The translations under genes were made by a program, and so were the position numbers. The notes below the pieces were generated by a model. That model had not been told where the DNA came from, did not search any database, and was given only the letters and a program-made list of their open reading frames with translations. Shown here in pieces: positions 10,946-22,905 of a stretch of DNA of 64,000 nt (the stretch's first letter is position 1; the number at the start of each line of letters is the position of its first letter). This stretch comes from Trichobilharzia regenti (taxonomy: Eukaryota; Platyhelminthes; Trematoda; Strigeidida; Schistosomatidae): positions 49,538,352-49,602,351 of the forward strand of contig OX235270.1 of NCBI GenBank assembly GCA_944472135.2, given 5' to 3'.

Positions 10946-11062
10946 AATCCTCATGCTCCCAATCATCTATAAACTACCCACGAGAATAAAGAGAAGAAAA
11001 TGCTAATAAGCGAATATATAATTTATCGGCAATACATACAAAAATGATCAACAAACATTAAT
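10941..11062 (-). repeat. 122-base perfect inverted copy of EF-hand paralogue 3' flank
   Basis: Every base matches the reverse complement of 14759-14880 (positions sum to 25821). It lies directly after the truncated LINE. The source copy starts at the base following the stop codon of the EF-hand paralogue. Confidence 0.92.
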
Positions 11063-11155
11063 AGCTGTCCAGTACTCCCAGGTTTTCCAATGGTTCTCTA
11101 ACCAATGTCAGCTCATGGTGAAATCCTCTAACTAACCAAATCCCTACAAACCAAC
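11063..11155. repeat. half of a MITE-like hairpin repeat
   Basis: This matches the right arm of the hairpin at 35340-35469 (GTTTTCCAATGGTT, CTAACC, ATGTCAGCTCAT, GAAATCCT). Only one arm is present. Confidence 0.65.
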
Positions 11156-11507
11156 ACTTGAATATCAGATTTCTCGTTGACCTAGTCTGGAAATTGTTTC
11201 ATATTTTATTTTTTGAAATTACTGACATTACTGTATTACTGGTTCATAAGTATATATATATATCTTGATTCTGTTATTACATTGTTCAATTGCACTCAAT
11301 TTTGTTAACTATATTGATTCTATCTATTTGGTTATTTAGTCACGAATATTCGTCACGAGAAGCAACGTAGCCTTCCATGACGAAGTCCTAAGGTTTCCTT
11401 GAGGTGAGAATATTCTTTACATATAGAACGCAGAATTTATTCAGTGTAACACTACACACAAACTCTTAAATAGCAGAAGAAGAGTAATAGTGTTCATAAT
11501 CGTGAGT
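11156..11507. other. AT-rich spacer
   Basis: I see nothing codable here; there is a short TA run at about 11250-11262. Confidence 0.5.
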
Positions 11508-11771
11508 GGCGTATAAGATTAGATGCATGGAGTTGGTCTATAAAGTTGGCGCAAACGCATCTTTCCCTCACAAAAGAAAAAAGCAGACCAATAGGTTTTG
11601 ACCTACAGTTTAGACTGAGAGCATAGAACCTATTCAGAATCATCTTACATCTTTAAAACATTTTTCTCTTATCAAACTAAATGGTATATTGCGAGTCTAC
11701 AAACAACCGGATTCGCTTAAAAAATCCTACTGTTTTCCATACCGTAACACAGTGGTGCCGATTATCAATAT
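11508..11771 (+). repeat. dispersed repeat R2, copy 1
   Basis: This matches 55735-55998 on the opposite strand over about 260 bases, with scattered substitutions. R1 and R2 occur in the same relative order and orientation at both sites (7.7-11.8 kb and 56.9-55.7 kb), so they may be parts of one larger repeat. Confidence 0.75.
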
Positions 11772-12039
11772 CACCACACTCACAGAAAATAATAATAAAA
11801 ATATTAAAATACAACCCCGCTTAGCTTATTTGCTTGCTAGTTTTCTGGTCGGTCCCGAACCCGAGAAAGGATGGAGGGTTGGGTGTGGGGCCAGCGACCC
11901 TATTCCCGGGAAACCAATCGAACTGTTATGGAAACTTCAAAGCACATGACAAATAATTAGAATACAAAAAATATCAAAAACAACCTTATTTCTCGCTGGA
12001 ATCGGAGAGACGAAATGTTGTGGCCCGGTGAAAGTCTTC
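11772..12039. other. short spacer
   Basis: The 86-codon frame covering 11689-11949 shows no domain. A GC-rich patch at about 11840-11920 is unexplained. Confidence 0.4.
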
Positions 12040-13765
12040 GGCCAGCCACTCAGTCGATGTCTTCTTTCGATAAAAGCCAAATGGGGACGTGGAATGTCTG
12101 AAAAGTGTACGAGACTGGGAAGGGCTGCCTAGGTAGGCAAAGAAATCCGAAGATGTGGCGGAGAAGTGATGGGTATCTGCGAGAGCAGATGGAATGGATG
12201 TGGACTATCGAAATTATCAACTGGTGAGTCAGTAATCTACTCCAGTCACCCAGACGACAAACACGAGCACATTGAGGCAGTGGCTATCACAATGTCACCA
12301 GGGGCAGCCAAATCTCTAATGCAGTGGGAACCAATTTCATTCAGGATCACGACAGCACGATTCAACTCAAAGGGAGGAATGTAAGGTAATAATTATCCAA
12401 TGCTACGCACAGGGCTACGAACAACACGGAACAAGAGAAGAAAGAAGAGTTCTATAGAAAACTGCAAACAGTGATGCACAACATCCCGAATGGCGACATC
12501 AAAACCATTATGGGCGATAGGAATGCCAGTCGAACTGGGAGTAGACAATTCGGGAAAAGAACTTATCATGAGTCGAAAGGCTGTCGACAGAATTAGTGAC
12601 AATGAAGAACTCTTCGCAGACTTCTGCACTTTCAATGATTTAGTGATCGGAGGCAGCGTGTACAAGCACAAGGATATAAACAAAGCAAGATGGATTTCAC
12701 CTGATAGACACACCAAAAACCAGACAGACTTTATCCCAAGTGTGCTCAAGGAAGTGGAGAAACAACCAGTCTGCAGTCCGGGCTGACTATTATCGCCGAT
12801 GATATTCCTAATTTCAGTGAACTGGATTAGGTATGAGACTGTGCGTCAGGAGTAAGAACACAGAATACACTGGACCGATAAGAAGAATCTAGAAGATCTG
12901 GATTCCACGAATGGATGATTTTTGTTTAATATTGCACAGACTCGAAGACCTAAAGACGAAAAGTGACAAACTGGCTGAAGAGGCCGGTAGAGAAGACAGG
13001 ACTCTGGGTGAACATAGGGAACACGGAGGTGATGAAGATAACCATCCAACGGTAAAATCAACCAGCGCCAATCACAATCAACGGGAGAGATTTGACAGGA
13101 GTGACTTCCTTCACTTATCTAGAGAGCACAGTTTCAAATACAGGCGGAATGAATAAAGACGCCAAAGGAAGAATCAGAAAGGTGTATCTTGCACACCTTC
13201 ATCAATCTGAAATCAGTTTGGAAATCTTCTGCACTAACTCAGCATAAAGAACAAGACTCGGATTTTCAACACCAATGTTATATCAGTCAGTTCTTCTATA
13301 CGGATCAGAAACTCGCACTGTGTGTCACGAAAAGGATTTCCAACCGGTTGTGGCAGACTTTTGTCAAAAGTTGCCTTCGCTAGCTACATACTGAAGGGCA
13401 GAAAGACGGCTGGAAAGAATAAGCAACAAGAATCCCTTGCTGGGAACAAACCAACCAAGAGCCGACTGCTCGACGAATGTGCAGAAGAAAATGGAGATGG
13501 ATTGGACACATGCTGGGGAGGCCGTCGAATGACATCGCCCATCAGAACCCCGAGTGGAAATGGAATGGGAAACAACAAGTGGGTCGACGTTGTGAGGGTG
13601 ACATGGAGGAGATCGTGCGAGGAGGAGGAGGAGGAGGAGATGAGAGATTATGGTCAATCGTGGACCCATCTGAAGGGGACGGAGGAAATTAGAACAAAGT
13701 GTAGCTGTTTAGTTGAAGCCCTATGTTCCACTCGGAAGCCAAGGGAATAATAATTATAATAATAG
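12040..13765 (+). mobile_element. LINE, internally deleted and degraded copy
   Basis: 12070-12780 is endonuclease sequence of the same family as 8154-10945 ([23 protein letters not shown] and [12 protein letters not shown] [15 protein letters not shown]), broken by frameshifts. At about 12785 it jumps straight into the last part of the reverse transcriptase and C-terminal region (12900-13750), so most of the reverse transcriptase is deleted. It ends in the family tail (GAAGCCCTATGTTCCACTCG, 13718-13737) followed by an ATA-rich run. A GGAGGA run lies at about 13618-13640. Confidence 0.85.
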
Positions 13766-14553
13766 AATAATAATACAGAGGAAATACATATAAACGGAAT
13801 CATTTTAACCACCCAGAAGATAGACTGTTATGACATCAGTTCGTTTAATGTCATTCAACTTATTAACGACATACTTGGTCAGTCTCCTTTCGGTTTAAGT
13901 TACTTCAAAATAGAAATCTCTGTTGTTTCGACCTTCAGTTATAATAATAATTATTCAGAATAGATGTTTACCCCAGTGTTAAAGACCTTGTCACAAACTT
14001 CGTTTCTGTGAACACCGGCTTTAGCAGAGATGATTTACAGTTCTCAACTTAGCATTACTTTGATAACTGATTCCACACAGTTCCGTACAATATTCCTCAG
14101 TGTAATCAGAGAAATCTATCCAGTCTTAATTGTGTCTAACCAACTACGGAAAAGCCAATGCTAAAATGTGACCAGAAACAGGAGAATCTTTATTGCAATG
14201 AAGCTTAGCAACCACTGTGTTTCAGCTTCGTTGAAACCACGGGGATCAATAGGTCTTTCCCATATCATTAATTCATCCAATCACATCACGATGAAAACAA
14301 TAGGCCAAATAGTATGAATAGTCCTGATTGCTGAAGTGACCAATCAATGTCCGTATTTTAGTGTCTGTCTTTCGCTCATGATGCCATGATTGGTTAGACG
14401 ATTAAGTATATGAATTGTAGTCTGACTGCTTGTCTATCATACATAACTCAGTAGGACGATGAGTAACTTGTCAGTTGGTTTGCTCTCTATAGTCATATAA
14501 CTATCTCATAATTTATAATGTAATACTGAATCTCAATTTTATACTTTCCATAG
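13766..14553. other. intergenic, upstream of the EF-hand paralogue exon
   Basis: I found no exon 1 with confidence for the gene at 14554. The expected very short first exon would be hard to spot. There is no obvious TATA box close to the exon. Confidence 0.4.
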
Positions 14554-14758
14554 GGATGAAGTCAAAGCTCTTTTCGAAGCAGCTGATATTGATAAGTCGG
14601 GGTCACTTTCCTGCGAAGAAGTAAAGAGAATTTTGGAATTGAACGCAGGGAGAAAACTACAAGAGAGCACTGTCCAAGCATTCATTAGGCAGCATGACCT
14701 GAACGGAGATGGAAAATGGAGTATTGAGGAATTAGCCAAATTACTGGCTGGTGAATAA
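14554..14758 (+). CDS. diverged two-EF-hand calcium-binding paralogue, exon 2
   Basis: An exon begins after a CATAG acceptor with one base plus GAT. This is the same phase-2 junction as exon 2 of the four main copies. It encodes 67 residues to a TAA at 14756-14758. Loop 1 is DIDKSGSLSCEE and loop 2 is DLNGDGKWSIEE; both are canonical, and loop 2 is closer to the consensus than in the main gene. Helix residues (DEVKALFEAAD, FIRQHD, IEELAKLL) align throughout with the main gene, but the two proteins differ at many positions. There is no stop or frameshift, so it is probably a functional older paralogue. The tiny exon 1 was not located. Confidence 0.8.
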
Positions 14759-14880
14759 ATTAATGTTTGTTGATCATTTTTGTATGTATTGCCGATAAAT
14801 TATATATTCGCTTATTAGCATTTTCTTCTCTTTATTCTCGTGGGTAGTTTATAGATGATTGGGAGCATGAGGATTTTGAT
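14759..14880 (+). repeat. 3' flank of EF-hand paralogue, source arm of 122-base inverted repeat
   Basis: It begins one base after the TAA and is perfectly repeated in inverted orientation at 10941-11062. It probably represents the paralogue's 3' untranslated region. Confidence 0.85.
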
Positions 14881-15459
14881 TAGTGTTCTCCCACTAGAAG
14901 GTCACTTTTTGGTGTGTTGGAGTTTATTTAGTCATTCTCAAAGTTAATAAACTGGCGTTTGCCACCAGCTTGTAGACAGTCTTTTCTAGCTGTTGATATC
15001 AACACTCATACCTCCCCTCGAATCAGCACGTAAATATGTGAAGTATCATGACTATGTGGAACTACTATAGAATTCACCTGCACTCCATATATACATGTCC
15101 TAACAATGTCAGGACTGTTCGCGTTTTCGAATTACTGACATCAAGGGTGAACGTCTTCTCAATCTAAATCGTCGATTATGACTGTCAAACTTCAGCTCCT
15201 TATTTAGACTTTCACAAGTCGAGGTAGCATGATGGTGTCGAACATCACGACGTATTTCCCAGGTCCTCTTCTTTGTCTCATAAACTACTGCCGTTTCCTC
15301 AGAAGGATAGGTGAGCGCCACACACATTCACTCGACGCTTGCTTAGTGAATGCATTTCATCATCTGTGGAAATGAGTTTAATAAATACGTAATTCTATGC
15401 TACAGTTGTTTCGACCAATCTTTCGCTTCTCCATATAAAATATCTGATAATAAGCTTTA
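14881..15459. other. intergenic
   Basis: An AATAAA at 14946-14951 could be the paralogue's poly(A) signal. The minus-strand 72-codon frame (15109-15327) has no recognised domain. Confidence 0.4.
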
Positions 15460-15640
15460 TGGGGTGTAAGGATAAAACTTGGACACTGTGGTAGAATATA
15501 ATCCCATTATGGGTGAAATTTTTATTTTGATGGTCACACACAGTAATATTTACCGATGACGTCTCGAGCATAATTTATTGCTCGTAATCATATTCAGGTA
15601 CTCACACAACTTTCTTGTCTCGTTTATATACGTGAATAGA
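15460..15640 (-). mobile_element. PLE terminal repeat remnant (solo)
   Basis: The segment shares ACTTGG.CACTGTGGTAGA, a CACAGT block, GACGTCTCGAGC and ATTGCTCGTAATCATAT with the ends of the PLE at 50150-52298. Read on the minus strand it carries the stem GAGCA/TGCTC followed by GAGACGTC. No coding part is attached. Confidence 0.7.
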
Positions 15641-17317
15641 AACTGGGCTTTGTGGAGTATGCAGTATTCAGTAATGTTTTGCTAGTCTCTAGAAGACCAT
15701 TTTCAGTTAGGTCTCTAGAACACTCATCTACTAGTGAAAGATTGTGTTCCACCTTGTTTTGGCTCGACAATGGGCATTCTCCTTAGTCATCGTTTTGTGA
15801 TTTATTCTAACCTCTCATCACCTATTAACAGTATTCATCTTCCTAACGTTTTCCAATTTCTATTATATTTATCATATTGTATTCTTGGTTCTTCTTAGTA
15901 TATATTTTGCTGTCTCCCATACCTTACCCTCCTATCATATCATCTCCACTCACTTCAATATCTAATTCTCTACCGCCTTGAACTGTCATTATGCCTGTTC
16001 ATTATTATTTTGTTGAATTGTCATCTGTTGTTTACTTACTCCAATTCACAATAGGATTTCTAATCATGATTAGGATTTATGCTGATTCCTAAGTGTTCAT
16101 AAAGTTACATATATAGTGATTTTATTAGTCAATGATTCATATGCACATATATACATATGTCATGTGATAACCTAATGACTAATGGTATCTTGGTCAATAC
16201 TGCGTGTCTGAACATGATAGAGAAATATATAAACTAATGAAACTTTCAATCGTGAAAAACTAGCTACTTCTGCAAACCTTGTTGTTCTGCTGAAGTCAGA
16301 CCAATTGCAACCACATCCGTTTACCTCCTAAATAACCCTGAACAGTAAATCATAATAGTGTTTCGTTAAGACTGATAAATCTGTTAATTACTCACAAACA
16401 TAGATAACTGTATTCCATCTTAAGTACTGTAATAGTTTCTCAGTTAAACATTATAATCAAATCAGTATGTAGACAAAACTAGGAAAGCAGATAAAGAGCG
16501 AATTATGGATGCAAAGCATACAGGGCAATCATGATGAGTGATGTGGCTGGTTAGTAATAATATAATAATAATAATAATAATAATAATAGCTTTATTCCCA
16601 ACAGTACTTTGGATACGAATATGGAATTTTCAGCATGTATACATGGCTATTTTGAGGGTTTATCGGCCGAGTTATTGATGGTAACTTCTATAGTTTAACT
16701 TCTCTGTCGTTCTTGCGTTATTCCGGTTATAAGTAAGAGTTAATAGTAAGAACGGAGACTACTTAATTCATTCAGGAAACAACAGAGAATCAGTCCTTTT
16801 TCTTCATATTGACTAATTAGACTACTGAACTATTTTTGGCTTTGTCCCCACATACACTGATCACATATGTGCATCGACGAACAACAATAATTTTAAGGAA
16901 CAATTATTTCCAGTACCTACTTCTTCAGGCTCCATGAGTGTCAGACTACAATAGACAGGAAAAGTGAACTAAAACTATAACAGAAACTGTTTTGGGATAC
17001 AAGTACAAGTCTGTTGGTTCTGGATATAGGTTAAACGCATACTCGTTGAGAGCATAAGACAAATGATGGCTAAACATTTAAGTGATCTGTTTGTGTATTA
17101 GTAATCAACAAAAATACAAGTCTCAGAGAGTGAGTGACGCTCCATTGTGTGAGAAGACACACACACACACACACTACAAAATAAAACAAACAAACGGGGT
17201 ACTCTGATTGTAAGTTCAGGTGATGACAAATCAGGTAATGATAGAGTGCAGTGCTCATGCAGTAACTGGTAGACAAATAATGAAGACAGAGTAAGCTTAG
17301 TGAAAATCCAAAGAATC

Positions 17318-17365
<48 letters not shown>

Positions 17366-18195
17366 TCTAGTAACAGTGTAAAGTTAACAAGGTGTAAAGG
17401 AGTAGGAAGAATATAATCAGCCATATGAGATTATCGAGATTACCTTATGATGTTATTCAGTTTATACATGGACGAAAGTACTATTTTTCAAGCACTGATT
17501 AGATTTTCTTCTTACTGACCCTCATAACTTAAGCTACGGCTATCAGACGGAATGTCATACTTTTAGGTAGCCTGTTGGACATTTGATATACGACCGTTTA
17601 TGCCTCTTCTATTTTTGATGCGGTGTTCACTTATCTACACAAATTTTGAAATCAGATCTTCGGTGGAAGACTTAGATCACGCGGAATGTATGAAGTTCAT
17701 CCTGCAAAGATTTATGAAGGGAACTAATTGTATTATACTGCATTCGATACCCTCCATAACGCTCGTTTTGTTCAAATCATATTCGATCCATTATTAGATG
17801 TCTTTTGTGGCAGTCCATTACTCGGTCTAATCACCTGTAGATTACAGTAACATGTGTTACAGCGAGTCATCTGAAATTAATTATATGAGTAAGACGACTA
17901 GGACATTCTTAACAGTATAAGTATCAAACGTTTTACGAAGTAAGATTTCGTTTACGTGAAGAACATTTTCATATCCTATGCAATGTACAAAACATAACTT
18001 TATATCTTTATAAATAATGCATCTGTATTTCAGTTTGTTGAGACTGAAAACTTACCGATTCCTTCCTGCACCTTTTTTAAACTGATAAGGATTTTCGTAT
18101 TACATATGAAGATGTCAACAGTGAATATCCAAATCCCATTACGACAATATCAGTTGTCATTCTGTTCAAAGTTGATAATTCAGGTGTTCATAATA
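15641..18195. other. intergenic with microsatellites
   Basis: I see no supported gene. It holds an ATA/TAA run at about 16555-16588, a CA run at about 17159-17176 and a longer TAA run at 17318-17365. The minus-strand poly-leucine frame across 17300-17370 is produced by the TAA run. Confidence 0.6.
17318..17365. repeat. TAA trinucleotide microsatellite
   Basis: About 16 uninterrupted AAT/TAA units. Confidence 0.95.
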
Positions 18196-18417
18196 AGAAA
18201 TCCAAAACTGACAGCATAATCCTGACAAATTCACAGCTACCAAAGCTTACTGTGTGTGTGTGTGTGAGTGACAGAGCGAGATAGAGAGACAAAAGAACAA
18301 TATACAGGGGAATAAAATTTATTTCACTTCTTCGAGATATTACTAATTTACAATTATTATGAAAATTCACTAAAGACACTGCTTAGAAGGACGGCCAACA
18401 ACCAGCCACCGACTGAT

Positions 18418-18782
18418 TCAATAATTTGTGGGAGTGAATAACTGGGCCAACTCGTCAATCGTCCACTGCTGATCACCGTCGGCGTCATGTTGGCTCAGGA
18501 ATTGCTTCACCGCATCGTCTGGCAACTCGCAGCCAACATCATTCTCTAAAACCTTCTTCACCTCATGAGTGGACAGTTTGCCTGACTTGTCGACATCAGC
18601 GGCCTCGAAGATAGCTTTGATTTCATCACTAAAGAAGTGAACATGAGATAGAAGAGGTATGAAGTAAGACTGGTAGGAGTTCACGCATGTACACACCACT
18701 GATGGATTAGAGAGGTGAAATTAACACAGACTAAACAAGCGCCATTTAAAAATAAAATCAATCAAACTCACTGTGAAACCAT
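18418..18782 (-). CDS. 8-kDa two-EF-hand calcium-binding protein, copy C
   Basis: Exon 1 is 18772-18782 and exon 2 is 18418-18628, with an intron of 143 bases at 18629-18771. The 73-residue product is identical to copies A, B and D. At the codon for the first D of LPDD it has GAC then GAT like copy A, whereas B and D have GAT then GAT. The copy keeps its own promoter and poly(A) signal, so it should be expressible. It lacks the linked PLE remnant. Confidence 0.88.
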
Positions 18783-18837
18783 GGTTGCAAGATGAAACGG
18801 TTTCTGACGAATTCAATCATGCACAATCGAAATTCAG

Positions 18838-18863
18838 TTTATATAGTGGATAGTGCGTCCAAT
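18838..18863 (-). promoter_or_regulatory. EF-hand gene promoter, block C
   Basis: TATATAAA at 18838-18845 (minus) and inverted CCAAT at 18859-18863, as in block A. Further upstream DNA (beyond 19127) is of the C/D type, not the A/B type. Confidence 0.68.
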
Positions 18864-19618
18864 CAGGTTGTATGGCATGAAGTGAGAAAAGAAAGATCTT
18901 TCACATGACTTCGATTTCACTAGAGACGCACATGAACTTCACTGAATCATGTGTTTTCTCGAGTTACTTCATGTGATTTAAGGAACTGATTGAGGGTGAT
19001 AGTTGTAATTGAGTGACAGAGTTTATGTCCAAAATGATAGTAAAAATTTTCACATCACCGGATTGTTGTAGATTCACTTTCTGCATAGTTTATTAGTAAA
19101 TTTGTGTTTATGTTACGCCTTGCAGCTCACAGATTTCAGTGTGGCGGTTTTCATTCATTCGAGACATTTCGTTCATCTTATTATGCTCAATGAGTAGGAG
19201 TCTGCTATTAGATACTTCCATATGAACCACTGGTGAAATATTGTTCTTCTGTGGATGTTTATGCAATAGAATTCAAAAATTTCAACATTACTTCACACTT
19301 TAGGCTTGCAACCTTATGCAGTTTTCCGGAGATTGAGTAGGCTTCCATAATTATGAAAGCTCAGTTTCTCCTGACGAATATTTAAGAGATTGTGTCCACA
19401 TAACATCCAAGTGATATGTTCAGACTATTCATTTTTCAATCTGCTGTTAGTGATAAATTTGACAACTAATTATTTACACTGGTACACGTGTGTATATACT
19501 AGTTCAAGTCACTAATATTTTGGATTCATTCAGTCGGCTGTATAATACAGAACACTAAATCCAGTATTCTTCAGCTCTCTAACGAGTAGAACACTAACAT
19601 TAGCGCTTGACTTTCAGA

Positions 19619-19638
19619 TATTTGTTTGTTTTATTTGT
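19619..19638. other. junction between blocks C and B
   Basis: About 20 bases rich in TTTGTTT separate the end of C homology from the end of B/D homology. This is the boundary of a tandem unit of about 5.9 kb. Confidence 0.6.
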
Positions 19639-19652
19639 ATCATCCTCACTAT

Positions 19653-22600
19653 TATGTGATTCCTAATTTTACAACCTGATTTAATTTTCAATTGTGGAAA
19701 ATAGTAATTATCACTGATTTATCCATTTACTACATTATCCCTAGAATATCCCCACTTTTCTTACCCGGATTATCGCTAACCATTTGTACTTTTATTATTA
19801 TTCCCTGAATAATATACATCGATCGGTTACTACTGTCTCACAGATCACCACCATTAGTTAGAAAAGCATGTATTTAATACTATGGGGGAAAGCCTGATTC
19901 AAAACAGAATTGTCCGCTGAAAACATTTACTGAGAAACTGGAAAATACCGTCCATAAACTAGTAGTTGAACGATACACACTGATACCAAGTCCCTCTGCT
20001 TACGGAATCAAAATATCATTTAGTACTGGAAATGAAGACTATGAGACACTGAATATATGTACACGGTAAGTAGTGAAAATGGAAGTATTTGATTCACATA
20101 TTTCTCATGAAACAAGGATCAAGTTGTCAATATGTCAGTAATCCATTCAAGTACACTATACTTCACTTTGCATTATTTGTAAATTAAGTAGTCCCACTAC
20201 ACTTTACCAAATCAGATTTGACTTATAACCTGTGTTTGAATTAGTGGTCTTCTCTGAGTTGGTTGGTTTAATCACGAAACATTTATCGTCCTTTTAGACA
20301 GCATCCCCCTTCAGTGCAGGTTCTAGTGTGAAATGAACTTATTTAAATTCTCCATGAGTGATGCAATTTAACCTCCTGCGGATCACTGTCATGACCGGTT
20401 GTTAGTTTATGTCTCAATAAGTCATTTTCATTGACTTGGAATTCGTTATTTCTTATCATGTAGTTATCAATAAATAAATACACAGATACCCACCTAGTAC
20501 TTGGCATCCAATTTTCTAGGTGAGAAAATTGGTCTAATATGCTTTGAACGTGACATGACATAAAAATAATGCGCATACAATTCTTCCGGTTCATTGCTAA
20601 TAACCAGTAAACATGAATAATGAAGTCCAGAAAAATAAAAAAAAATTATCATAGTTTAAAGGTTTGACGGAATTATCTTACACCGCCTCTAAATTATTCT
20701 CGCGTACCGAAAACAAAGCAAAAGCCAATAATTGGTCGTCCAAACGAAAACAAAGCAAAAGCCAATAATTGATTGTCCAAACTTCGTGATATATTTCGGG
20801 ACCAAAACAAGCCGTCAGACGAACGCTTAGCTAGCTAGTGATCGTGCACGTAACACGACGGGGTACCAAATGGCGGGGATGCTTGACCGGAAGCCTTCAG
20901 CTAAACAAGTCGACTTAAACAGTGGTGGTCAGCATCCAATGAGTGATTGCTGTGGTCAATAATTTTGGGGAATTATCTACCGCTACAATAGAAATAAAAA
21001 CTTCATCTACCCTATCTACGAAATTCATTTCCAATCACACTGAATCAATAGTTTAAACATCACTATAAAACCCTGGACCAATATTATATTGAAAAGCGAA
21101 CTAAGATTGTAATTACGCAGTATGAATGAAGAGAATACAGGAATTTCAGTGAAAACTCCATAATTTCACTTGAAAAGTCATCGAGAAACTTATTGTGAGA
21201 CCAGTGAAAATGAACACAGATTTCAAGTAAAACGTGAAGAGAAACAGAAAAAGGTAAGATATCAAAAACCACACGATTTAGACTAACAGAAAAAACGAAA
21301 CGACAACATCTTGAGAAAATATTTCGGAAATATCAGCAAACAAAAAAAATCAAGCAGGAATAAAAACAAGGGTCTAAAACAAGACACACAACACTGTGTG
21401 AAAGAGGCAGAGAGGAAATAATTTAATTTTATCAGAACAATAATCTCACATTGACTGCATGTTTTAATCTACACATATCTAGGTAAATAAAAGAATCAAT
21501 ACTTTGGAATGATTAGTACATTTGATCACAAAATATGGAATAATGTTGAGAAGGAAATATTGGATATGTAGTTCACTGAGAGAATTGCACCTGTCTCATT
21601 TCTGGATGTATTTCATCTTTCGATATATTCATTCACTTACTCAAATGAATAAATTTGACTTTTAGTCATTTATACTTTTCACTATATTTGATTGTTTCAT
21701 ATCATTCATTACACTCAATCTTTGACTTGAGTTCCACAGCTGACCTTACTTTTAAACTTGCACATTATTCCCGTCACTTTGATTCATCTGAACTCCATAA
21801 GTCATGTTTTCGTCAATTTTCTACACATATGTGCTTGTTATTTGTTTGGCCTTGCAAATGCTTCATGTTGTCCCATCCACTCAGCTTTTCATGTATTCAT
21901 TATAGTAAAAGTTATGTCTTCTTAAGGCTAACTAATTGAAACATATGCAAATCTTCGCATATTTAAATTAAAGTCTAGAATGTATATTTCCAATTCACTA
22001 ATCACTTATAGAATGATTTGAATATTAATATCACAAATCAGATTGGTTAGTCAGCAGAGTATTCCTATAACTCAAAGCAAGTTCCTTGATGGTAATTGGA
22101 AAAAGACAAAGATTTCAGTGAATAAGATTATCTGTGTGACGATTTCATAATTTCAGAGTACTCCAGTACAAACCGAACACGTTGTTCATCGAAGAGTCTC
22201 TTTTCGGCGAATTCATTTTCTCAGCCGTACAATCACAAATTTATATGATTTATTTTGTATATTTGTGTACATTAAGTTTGTCCAACGAAAATACAATTGG
22301 TCGTGGTTATTTTAACTAAACAGATGAAAATGAGTAGGTTTTGGATGGAGTTACGTAATACAAAAACGGTCAAGAAAATTGGGTGTTAAGGAATATGATG
22401 TAGTAACAAAGGTGACGAGTTGTCACAAACAGTTGTTAAAAAGGAGTTACGTAAGAATGATATGAATAGTTTGATGATTGAGTTGTATTGTATTCAGGAA
22501 ACAAATAGGAACAATGTAGAGAATACGAAATATCGTAAGAGTTCTAAATGAATAGAAGATTTGGTTGTTGAATTTGAATTGGATGTCTTTCATGCCTCAA

Positions 22601-22905
22601 AGAACTCCTCATCAAGAAACTGATTGACAACAAAACCTACAAGGAACTCAGATCAAAAGTTGGACGCCTTCCATTTATGTAGGGTCTGCCAAGAATACTA
22701 GAATTATAAACAATTAAAGAAACAGGTAAACAAACAAAATCAAGTCATCAAAACTCAACGAAGTTTTACCATGATAATAGAAGTGACGGAGCAATTCTCT
22801 TTTGTATGCACAGCTACGGTTTCTCTACGTGAATGGCCAGAGCTCCAACGATGCAAAGAAGACGAAACCGTATTGCCTTTGGTGAGTTATTATCGACTCT
22901 TTAGA
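19653..22905. other. non-coding downstream part of block B
   Basis: Apart from the 300-base insert, I see no gene. Open frames at 20343-20594, 21084-21272 and 21655-21939 have no recognised domain and recur only because the block is duplicated. Confidence 0.5.
20669..20978 (-). repeat. 300-base insert flanked by AGATAATTCC direct repeats (block B)
   Basis: AGATAATTCC (minus strand) occurs at both ends, like a target-site duplication. The interior is relatively GC-rich and holds two tandem ~36-base units sharing AATTATTGGCTTTTGCTTTG. The same structure is at 33662-33971 in block D. It could be a small transposon or solo LTR; the family was not recognised. Confidence 0.5.

Larger units (their letters stand above)
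18196..19618 (-). repeat. Block C: short EF-hand copy
   Basis: Positions match block D as 48726 minus x (D about 29108-30530). It covers ~490 bases of D-type upstream DNA, the gene core and its 3' flank, but stops before the PLE remnant. Its left edge falls just beyond the microsatellite; its right edge lies about 20 bases from block B. Confidence 0.88.

Noticed and set aside
16555..17365. CRISPR-like array
   Set aside because: The repeats are plain di- and trinucleotide microsatellites, and the genome is eukaryotic.
17098..17424. 108-codon minus-strand frame with a poly-leucine run
   Set aside because: The leucines come from the TAA microsatellite at 17318-17365.
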